Translations under genes and position numbers: made by a program
The notes under the pieces: generated by a model
The model's input: only the letters and a program-made list of their open reading frames with translations
Told to the model about the DNA's origin: nothing
Databases searched by the model: none
Assembly (NCBI GenBank): GCA_947074165.1
Contig: CAMTOT010000058.1
Span: forward strand, 1 to 11,689
Source of the DNA: an uncultured Bacteroidales bacterium
GTDB lineage: Bacteria > Bacteroidota > Bacteroidia > Bacteroidales > JAUNSR01
Direction: 5' to 3'
Length of the DNA: 11,689 nt
In this document: piece by piece, positions 6,182 through 11,689 of the stretch
Numbering within the stretch: position 1 is the first letter of the stretch
Layout: each line of letters opens with the position of its first letter

Positions 6182-7271
6182 ATTGAATCTTTTTATAGGT
6201 AAATGATTTTACTTTCTCGCTTATTTCAGAGTATAAACCGATAAGACCGTTGCGAGGGTAAAGTACTACGGCTATGTATAGGAATCCAAGTATATATGGC
6301 CATGCCTGAGGGAAAAGAGAAGTGCACACGCTGTACAGTATATTTACAAGTAAAGCGCCTATTACAGCTCCTTTCAGATTGCCACGTCCACCCAATGCAA
6401 CCCATATCAGCATCTCGATAGATGCTCTTACATCCATGCGTCCGGGTGTGATAATACCTGTCTGAGGCAGGTAAAGCATACCACCTATCGCGGCTATTAT
6501 AGCACCTATAATGAATACCGCAGTCTGATAGTTAACTACTTTATATCCGGTAAATCTTAGTCTTGATTCGCTTTCTCGTATTCCTACAAGTATTTTTCCG
6601 AATTTAGATTTGGTAATATTACCGGCCAGGTAAAATACCATTGCCATAACTATTACCGTTACCACATACATACCAAGCTTGACATTGTCAGAATGCAGAT
6701 CGAATGAAAACAGATATCTGAAGTTTGTTAAACCGTTGGATCCTCCCAGCATTGTCTCATTTCTTGAAAAAAGCAGATACATAGCCAGTGCTAATGCCTG
6801 TGTGATTATAGCAAAAAATACTCCTTTGATTTTACGACGGAAAATAAGATAACCGAGTGTTCCCGATACAATACCGGTTACAATAATACCTGTTATAATA
6901 GTTCCCGGCATGCTCTTAAACGGAAGCCAGAAAAAAGGTAACGACTCAATTTGATTCCATTTCATAAAATCCGGCACAGCAGCCCCTTCCGGCAGATTAC
7001 CGATTGTCATATACATACCCATAGCATAAGCGCCTATGCAAAAGAAGAATGCGTGACACATGGTCATGATACCTGTATATCCCCATATAAGATCTACGCC
7101 TATTGCGGCTATAACGAAGCAAAAATATCTGCCCCATAAAGTGATTGTACTTATATCTGTTATTCCCGCTTTATACGCGACCGGAAGCAAGACAATAAAA
7201 ATCGCAATGAAAGCTATATAAAGCATCCTGTCTTTCTTCGCATCCGTTGTATTTATAGTGTTCTCAATCAT
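6159..7271 (-). CDS. urtC: Urea ABC transporter permease UrtC
   Basis: A 370-residue inner-membrane protein of the LivM class, one half of the urea channel. Residues 15-35 form the first membrane segment. The family block DLIWGYTGIMTMCHAFFF (60-77) follows, then GAYAMGMYM. Urea-type markers are LPFFWLPF, the RIKGVFFAIITQAL-like stretch (147-160), and NGLTNF (179-184). The ATPase-contacting loop is KFGKILVGIRESE (223-235). Further on come LYLPQTGIITP and IEMLIWVALGGRGNLKGA (285-302). About ten hydrophobic segments are visible. The ATG overlaps the urtB stop by 8 nt (ATGATTGA arrangement), and the end overlaps urtD by 23 nt, so the three genes are probably translationally coupled. Confidence 0.96.
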   Translation of the reverse strand: MIENTINTTDAKKDRMLYIAFIAIFIVLLPVAYKAGITDISTITLWGRYFCFVIAAIGVDLIWGYTGIMTMCHAFFFCIGAYAMGMYMTIGNLPEGAAVPDFMKWNQIESLPFFWLPFKSMPGTIITGIIVTGIVSGTLGYLIFRRKIKGVFFAIITQALALAMYLLFSRNETMLGGSNGLTNFRYLFSFDLHSDNVKLGMYVVTVIVMAMVFYLAGNITKSKFGKILVGIRESESRLRFTGYKVVNYQTAVFIIGAIIAAIGGMLYLPQTGIITPGRMDVRASIEMLIWVALGGRGNLKGAVIGALLVNILYSVCTSLFPQAWPYILGFLYIAVVLYPRNGLIGLYSEISEKVKSFTYKKIQYADSKQS

Positions 7272-8712
7272 CGCCTATTCTGCCTTTATCAGGGAAGAGC
7301 CCTTTTGGTTTATACTGAAGAAATAATATTATGATGGCAAGCATCAATACTTTGCCATAGATAGTCTCAAAGAATATCTCAAAGACTTTAGATAGAGTCC
7401 CGATACCAAGACCGGACGAGATACAACCCACGAGCTTACCTACGCCACCTGTCACAACTACAAGGAATGAATCGACAATATAGGTCTGTCCCATATTTGG
7501 CACCACATTTCCAATAAGAGTGAGCGCACATCCGGCTACCCCGGCTATCCCAGACCCTATAAAGAACGTCATAGTGTCAATCTTTTTTGTTGATATTCCC
7601 ACACATGCGCTCATATTTCTGTTCTGCGTCACCGCCCTTATTTTGACTCCCAGGCGAGTACGCTGAAAAGTGAAATACATTACAAGTATTACTAATATGG
7701 TAAGTCCGATTATAAAAAGCCTATTGTACGGAAGTACGAATCCTTCCACCAGGGAAACTCCTCCGTTTAGCAAAGTAGGTGCCTTTACCGAAGTGAGATC
7801 TCCAAATATATTTCTTGCTATTTGTATAAGTATGAGGCTTACACCCAATGTTGCAAGAAGGCTCTCGAGAGGTCGTGAATATAGATGTCTGATAATTAAT
7901 CTTTCAAGAATAAGTCCTACAAGTCCGGCCGTAACAAAAGATATTGGCAGAGACACAAAGAAATATGCGTCAAACCATGTTTCAGGGAAATAGCTTATAA
8001 ATAGCTCCTGTATACAATATGTAGTGTAGGCACCTATCATAAGAAATTCGCCGTGACTCATATTTATCACACCAGCCAGACCATAAATAATTGATAGCCC
8101 GAGAGCTACGAGAATAAGTATTGAGCCAAGACTAAGTCCGCTAAAAAGATTCTGAAAGATGTTTATGTACTTTTCTCTTCGCTCAATACTTTCAATAATA
8201 TTATTTGCAGCTATGCTATTCTCAGGAGCTATATTCTCTGTGGCTATGTATAAATTAAGATTTGATAATGTCTCCTGAGTTTTTCTAGTGGCAAAATACT
8301 TTAAAGCCTCACTTTGCATATCTTTATTTCCGCTCAGGAGTAAAGTCTTATTATAATTGTCATTAAGCAGAAGGAGAAGCTCCTTGTCGTCTTCTTTAAG
8401 AATCTGTGATTTCATAATATTTATTGAGTACTCTTCGTTGATGTTTGCAAGAAGCATGTACGCGTTCTTTCTAACAATAATATTAGGGTCGTCAATATTT
8501 ACAATAGCCTTCATCTGATTTACAAGCTTTTTGTCGGCTTTATTTTCAGTCAGATATCTAAGAGCCTTAGTCTTTAATATTTTATTATCGCTTTTAATTA
8601 TATTGACCGCTTGCTCTATGGATGTTATTGATTCTGTGTCATCCTGCGCATATAGACTTATACGGGATATAAGAAGCGTAATAATAAGGTAGATTATTAC
8701 TTTATATTTCAT
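7264..8712 (-). CDS. urtB: Urea ABC transporter permease UrtB with N-terminal periplasmic helical domain
   Basis: A 482-residue protein. Residues 1-22 are a cleavable-looking signal (ending LYA, then QDDTES). Residues about 23-180 form a soluble helical region with HEAT-like repeats (RKNAYMLLANI, SEALKYFATRK), ending in the family linker SIERREKY (175-182). The LivH-type permease follows: LFSGLSLGSILILVALGLSI (189-208), GLAGVINMSHGEFLMIGAYT (211-230), the ATPase-contacting loop LGVKIRAVTQN (354-364), NMGQTYIVDSFLVVVTGGVG, and the C-terminal KPKGLFPDKGR. An extra N-terminal domain before the permease is characteristic of UrtB rather than amino-acid LivH proteins; here it is somewhat shorter than in the homologues I recall. 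It pairs with UrtC. It starts 104 nt after urtA, the widest gap inside the transporter set. Confidence 0.95.
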   Translation of the reverse strand: MKYKVIIYLIITLLISRISLYAQDDTESITSIEQAVNIIKSDNKILKTKALRYLTENKADKKLVNQMKAIVNIDDPNIIVRKNAYMLLANINEEYSINIMKSQILKEDDKELLLLLNDNYNKTLLLSGNKDMQSEALKYFATRKTQETLSNLNLYIATENIAPENSIAANNIIESIERREKYINIFQNLFSGLSLGSILILVALGLSIIYGLAGVINMSHGEFLMIGAYTTYCIQELFISYFPETWFDAYFFVSLPISFVTAGLVGLILERLIIRHLYSRPLESLLATLGVSLILIQIARNIFGDLTSVKAPTLLNGGVSLVEGFVLPYNRLFIIGLTILVILVMYFTFQRTRLGVKIRAVTQNRNMSACVGISTKKIDTMTFFIGSGIAGVAGCALTLIGNVVPNMGQTYIVDSFLVVVTGGVGKLVGCISSGLGIGTLSKVFEIFFETIYGKVLMLAIIILFLQYKPKGLFPDKGRIGDD

Positions 8713-8768
8713 AATTATAAAGTGTTAGGGGTTGGCCCGCTTATATTATATAAACAGGATAATAAGTA

Positions 8769-8798
8769 AGGGACGCGGTAAAACAGATCCGCGACCCT
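8769..8798 (-). promoter_or_regulatory. GC-rich intercistronic hairpin between urtA and urtB
   Basis: AGGGACGCGG (8769-8778) and CCGCGACCCT (8789-8798) pair at 9 of 10 positions around a 10-nt loop, 18 nt after the urtA stop. It stands out in an AT-rich spacer. On the minus-strand transcript it is not followed by a proper U run (UUACUUAUU), so full termination is unlikely. A 3' stabiliser or partial attenuator, giving more UrtA than permease, is the likely role. Confidence 0.65.
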
Positions 8799-8816
8799 AA
8801 ATTGTAAAATATGAAA

Positions 8817-10082
8817 TCAGATTTTAGCGCTTAACGCGAATTCACTAAATGGTTCGGGAGAGGTTAGTTCGTCAGTATTCCATAATATATCAAACTGACC
8901 ATCAGGTCTTATTTCTCCTATTATAGCCGGTTTGGCAAGGTGATGATTCGTTTCATGCATTTTTACCATCCCGCAAGGAGATTCGTATTCAAGATTTGAC
9001 AGGGCGGCTATTACTTTGTCAATATCGAATGAGCCGGCTTTCTCTACCGCATTTTTCCATAAATATAGTCCTGTGTATGACCAGCAAATAGGATCGTCTG
9101 TCACGCGTGATGCGCCTCCCGGCAGTCCGCTTTTTTTGCAATACTCTTTAAACGCGTTTACAAATTTGAAATTTTCAGGAGTTTCGATTGATTGATAGTA
9201 GTTCCATGCGGCAAGATGTCCTACAAGAAATTCAGTATCCATAGCTCTTAATTCATCTTCGGCTACCGAGAATGCCATGATCGGACAAAGAGACGCGCTC
9301 AAACCCTGATTTGCGAATTCTTTATAAAAAGGCACGTTGCTGTCGCCGTTGATTGTGGATAATACACAAGCGTCGCCTGCTGCTGCGAAACGTTTAATTT
9401 TAGAAACGATTGTTTGGTAATCCTGGTGATGAAAAGGTGTATATTCCTCAATAATATTTTCTGCCGCGACACCGCTTGATAGCAGATAATTTTTAAGAAT
9501 TGTATTTGCTGTACGTGGGAATACGTAATCAGTACCAAGAAGATAGAATTTTTTGTAAGAACCGCCCTCTTTGCTCATAAGGTATTGCACGGCTGGTATA
9601 AGCTGCTGGTTAGGTGTAGCGCCGGTGTAGATAATATTTGGCGAACACTCCTGACCTTCATACTGAACAGGGTAGAATAGCAGCCCTTTGTACTCTTCGA
9701 ATACAGGAAGTACAGATTTACGTGAAACTGACGTCCAGCAACCAAATACTGCCTTCACTTTATCTTTTGCTAAAAGCTCTTTTGATTTCTCAGCAAACAA
9801 ATCCCAGTCTGACGCGGGATCAACGATTTTAGCAACAATCTTTTTACCGAGTACGCCTCCCGACGCGTTTATCTCATCTATACCCATAAGTAATACATCT
9901 TTCAATGATACCTCAGATATGGCCATTGTGCCGCTAAGTGAGTGAAGGATGCCGATTTCTACTGTATTCTCGTCTTTTGCTGAATCTGCTTTTTTAGACG
10001 ATGAACCACATGAGGATGTAAGTGTCATACTTACTGCGATAAGAGCCAGTGATGCGGCCTTAATTGATTTAAATAGTTTCAT
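8817..10082 (-). CDS. urtA: Urea ABC transporter substrate-binding lipoprotein UrtA
   Basis: A 421-residue periplasmic binding protein. Residues 1-25 form a lipoprotein signal ending TSSC (Cys25), followed by a Ser/Lys linker; this box is loose compared with the classical LxxC. The mature part carries the UrtA landmarks GILHSLSGTMAISE (44-57), INASGGVLGKK, DPASDWDLFAEK, AVFGCWTSVSRKSVLPVFE (111-129), LLFYPVQYEGQECSPN, TGATPNQQ, GTDYVFPRTAN, STINGDSNVPFYKE, LVGHLAAWNYYQS, RVTDDP and NHHLAKPAIIGEI. These distinguish UrtA from amide- or leucine-binding relatives such as FmdD/AmiC and LivJ. It captures urea at the inner membrane and delivers it to UrtB/UrtC. It lies 82 nt downstream of the porin and is separated from urtB by a hairpin. 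Confidence 0.97.
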   Translation of the reverse strand: MKLFKSIKAASLALIAVSMTLTSSCGSSSKKADSAKDENTVEIGILHSLSGTMAISEVSLKDVLLMGIDEINASGGVLGKKIVAKIVDPASDWDLFAEKSKELLAKDKVKAVFGCWTSVSRKSVLPVFEEYKGLLFYPVQYEGQECSPNIIYTGATPNQQLIPAVQYLMSKEGGSYKKFYLLGTDYVFPRTANTILKNYLLSSGVAAENIIEEYTPFHHQDYQTIVSKIKRFAAAGDACVLSTINGDSNVPFYKEFANQGLSASLCPIMAFSVAEDELRAMDTEFLVGHLAAWNYYQSIETPENFKFVNAFKEYCKKSGLPGGASRVTDDPICWSYTGLYLWKNAVEKAGSFDIDKVIAALSNLEYESPCGMVKMHETNHHLAKPAIIGEIRPDGQFDILWNTDELTSPEPFSEFALSAKI

Positions 10083-10123
10083 ACTCTTTTGAATTTTGCC
10101 CGTGTAAATAGACGAGGCGATTA

Positions 10124-10153
10124 CATAATTATCCGATAGGACGTAATTTCAAA
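10124..10153 (-). promoter_or_regulatory. Possible internal promoter for urtA
   Basis: On the minus strand TTTG (10150-10153) is followed by 18 nt and TAATTATG (10124-10131), which matches TAnnTTTG at 5 of its 6 fixed positions. It lies in the 82-nt porin-urtA spacer, about 40 nt before the urtA ATG. It would allow urtA onward to be expressed independently of the porin; the evidence is only the motif. Confidence 0.35.
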
Positions 10154-10164
10154 ATATACTGTTT

Positions 10165-11334
10165 TTAAAACAGGCAAAGCTGTAGCTGAAGCCAAACCTG
10201 TGAATAGCTTTTTTCTTTTATCGAACCATCTCCCATTAAAACACCTTTTTTCATATTATTATAAGAGATGCGAACGTTCGTAGTATAACCGTTGAAAAAA
10301 TAATTCAAGCCGGCTCCATATACTGTAGAGGAGTTAATTTTATCAAAGTCATCTGTACTTATACCTCCGGTTTGTATATCAACAGAATTTATGTTCTGGC
10401 GTTCATATTTAACCCACGGCTGTAATCTGCTTCTTTTGAAGTAATAGCCCAATTCAAGAAACTGGGTGTTTTGTGTTGGAATTAACGTTGAGAAGTTATG
10501 CTTTTTAGTAGCGTCATCGCCACCGGTTATGTATGAATAAGCACCGTTAATAGTGACTGATCCGCTTTCGCTTACAGGGTGGTCAATATACACGTCAGCT
10601 CCTGCGGCGTAGTAAGTGCCCTGAGTGTCGAATCCTCCGGCGATAGTAAATGTTTTGCCCTCGCCAAGATTTGTTCCGGAATATTTATCAATGTCAAGGA
10701 AGTTATATTCTATTCGACCCACATAACGAAGCGGTTTAGTTTCTTCTGCCCAGGTGCGTCTGCCTGCATATGCGCCTGCTCTGTATCCGAGTCTGCCTCC
10801 TATTATATACCCCTTTATACCTACTCCTATATCACGACCCAAATCATTTTCCAATGGACTTGAAGCTGACATATTGTAAGGATACTGGAAATAAGTAAAA
10901 TCATTTGCCATTAAGGTTGATGCGGTTTGAAGCCCGTTTCTATTATGTGAAACAAGTATTTTTCCTGCCGATACTACAAATGATTCACAAAATTTATGAT
11001 CCCACTGAGCATCCAGGATTTTTATAGAAGCAGCTTTATCAGCTCCTGTACCTATCGGTGATGTCAGTTCTGTCTCCATAAATATGTAGTCTTTTTTTGA
11101 CAATTGCGCTTCCATCATTATCCTTGCTCTGTATAGTGTAGCCTCAGAATCCCATTTCTCGGCTTTACTCACTTCTGAGCTCTGACTGTATCCTTTTTGC
11201 TGTGCGCCTACGTAAGTATGCATTAATACGCCAGCGTGAAATTCCGGTTTAAATTTATCTTCTATCTGTGCATTAACTGAATCTGTAAATGACACAGATG
11301 AAAGAAAGAGCGTTGCGATAGCTACTCTTCTCAT
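10165..11334 (-). CDS. Outer-membrane beta-barrel porin, probable urea/amide channel
   Basis: A 389-residue protein. Residues 1-22 are a signal peptide ending VNA before QIEDKF. The rest alternates polar and hydrophobic residues in short strands with Gly/Asn/Asp turns (for example FHAGVLMHTYVG, YRARIMMEAQL, YRAGAYAGRR, FTIAGGFDTQGTYYAAGADV, FLELGYYFKRSRLQPWVKYE, TNVRISYNNMKKG). It ends in Phe (LQLQLCLF), the usual barrel-assembly signal. It looks like a 14-18 strand porin of the phosphate-selective/short-chain-amide type. Placement as first gene before urtA supports urea passage; the methylotroph FmdC porin next to the FmdDEF amide/urea transporter is a precedent. Specificity is inferred from position only. 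The ATG at 11334 gives a complete signal peptide. A motif-matching promoter lies about 60 nt upstream. Confidence 0.85.
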   Translation of the reverse strand: MRRVAIATLFLSSVSFTDSVNAQIEDKFKPEFHAGVLMHTYVGAQQKGYSQSSEVSKAEKWDSEATLYRARIMMEAQLSKKDYIFMETELTSPIGTGADKAASIKILDAQWDHKFCESFVVSAGKILVSHNRNGLQTASTLMANDFTYFQYPYNMSASSPLENDLGRDIGVGIKGYIIGGRLGYRAGAYAGRRTWAEETKPLRYVGRIEYNFLDIDKYSGTNLGEGKTFTIAGGFDTQGTYYAAGADVYIDHPVSESGSVTINGAYSYITGGDDATKKHNFSTLIPTQNTQFLELGYYFKRSRLQPWVKYERQNINSVDIQTGGISTDDFDKINSSTVYGAGLNYFFNGYTTNVRISYNNMKKGVLMGDGSIKEKSYSQVWLQLQLCLF

Positions 11335-11378
11335 AATCTTTTTGATTTTAGTTACTTTTTGTGTTTTGAAAACTCTTT

Positions 11379-11396
11379 ATCGATCGATTACGTACG
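11379..11396. promoter_or_regulatory. Palindromes at the predicted operon transcription start
   Basis: The perfect palindrome ATCGATCGAT (11379-11388) is followed directly by TACGTA (11389-11394) and the overlapping CGTACG (11391-11396). They lie immediately downstream of the candidate -7 box, at and just after the expected start of transcription, in a position where a bound repressor could block the operon. No regulator gene is visible and the role is inferred from position only. Confidence 0.4.
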
Positions 11397-11427
11397 CAAA
11401 GTAAGTATTTAAATTTTACATATCAAA
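11397..11427 (-). promoter_or_regulatory. Candidate promoter of the porin-urt-ure operon
   Basis: On the minus strand TTTG (11424-11427) is followed by exactly 19 nt and TTACTTTG (11397-11404). This fits the Bacteroidota pattern TTTG-N19-TAnnTTTG with one mismatch. Transcription would begin near 11390, leaving a leader of about 55 nt before the porin ATG. Confidence 0.55.
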
Positions 11428-11634
11428 ACAAAATGATGTAAAAATTTAATAATATATTACAGAAAGATATTTTATTCTAATATATGATAGCAATATGTTT
11501 AATTATGTGTGATGTATAAGAGAATTTTGTTATTTGTTTGTTCAGGAATTGAACTAATCATACATTTTAAATTTTATATGTATTAACTTGATGTTCTATA
11601 AAATTGCTACTATTAATCTCCTGGTATGTGTTAA

Positions 11635-11689
11635 AGATCGGAAGAGAGTCGTGTAGGGAAAGAGTGTACGTCATGGTGTAGATCTCTGT
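11635..11689. other. Illumina i5-side adapter read-through (artefact)
   Basis: The segment starts AGATCGGAAGAG and continues with the reverse complement of the Illumina Read 1/P5 adapter through AAAGAGTGT (ending at 11667). Eight bases ACGTCATG (11668-11675) occupy the i5 index slot, and GTGTAGATCTC (11676-11686) is the start of the P5 part. Only two positions differ from the standard sequence: A at 11647 where C is expected, and T at 11687 where G is expected. It is not genomic DNA. Confidence 0.97.

Larger units (their letters stand above)
11335..11634. other. AT-rich upstream region of the urea operon, no gene seen
   Basis: These 300 bases hold the candidate promoter and palindromes described separately within 11379-11427. 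From about 11428 to 11634 the sequence is very AT-rich, with stops in all frames and no tRNA-like or repeated structure that I could support. It is cut off by adapter sequence, so any divergent neighbour or regulator gene further upstream is not visible. Confidence 0.6.

Noticed and set aside
10155..10175. Palindrome CTGTTTTTAAAACAG over the porin stop codon
   Set aside because: The self-complementary stretch leaves almost no loop and has no T tract beyond it, so it is unlikely to be a terminator.
11540..11560. tRNA T-arm-like bases on the minus strand (GTTCAATTCC)
   Set aside because: No acceptor stem, anticodon arm or D arm could be found around it.
1..11689. CRISPR arrays, insertion sequences, integrases, rRNA or phage genes
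   Set aside because: No spaced direct repeats, transposase-like proteins, terminal inverted repeats or structural RNA signatures were seen anywhere in the window.

Overview
The window looks like a Bacteroidota (probably Bacteroidales) genome or metagenome contig. It is AT-rich. The proteins carry short lipoprotein signals, one has the Bacteroidota-style GYAS form of the OmpA domain, and the best upstream signals fit the Bacteroidota promoter pattern TTTG-N19-TAnnTTTG rather than -35/-10 boxes. Genus cannot be fixed from the sequence alone.

Layout. Positions 1-119 hold a terminator for the first gene. Positions 120-893 (minus) encode a lipoprotein whose C-terminal half resembles the phosphodiester glycosidase (NAGPA) fold. 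A short AT-rich divergent spacer with nested inverted repeats leads to two plus-strand genes: a small acidic protein of unknown function (982-1257) and an OmpA-domain lipoprotein (1360-2037). These are closed by a strong hairpin terminator (2089-2140). The rest of the window (2184-11334, all minus strand) reads as one urea acquisition and hydrolysis operon. In transcription order it is: outer-membrane porin, urtA, urtB, urtC, urtD, urtE, a fused ureA-ureB gene, and ureC. Gene junctions from urtB on are tight or overlapping (8 and 23 nt overlaps, gaps of about 15-40 nt).

How the genes work together. The porin probably lets urea cross the outer membrane. Lipoprotein UrtA binds it in the periplasm, UrtB/UrtC form the inner-membrane channel, and UrtD/UrtE supply ATP-driven transport. 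UreAB plus UreC form urease, which yields ammonia and carbon dioxide. This suggests high-affinity nitrogen scavenging rather than acid resistance. All known active-site residues of UreC are present. No urease accessory genes (ureD/H, E, F, G) and no nickel transporter are in the window. The operon ends at ureC against a convergent gene, so maturation factors must be encoded elsewhere or be unusual.

The last 55 bases (11635-11689) are not biological. They match the reverse complement of the Illumina dual-index (i5 side) adapter, including an apparent 8-nt index, so genuine sequence ends at about 11634 and the contig is artificially terminated upstream of the operon.
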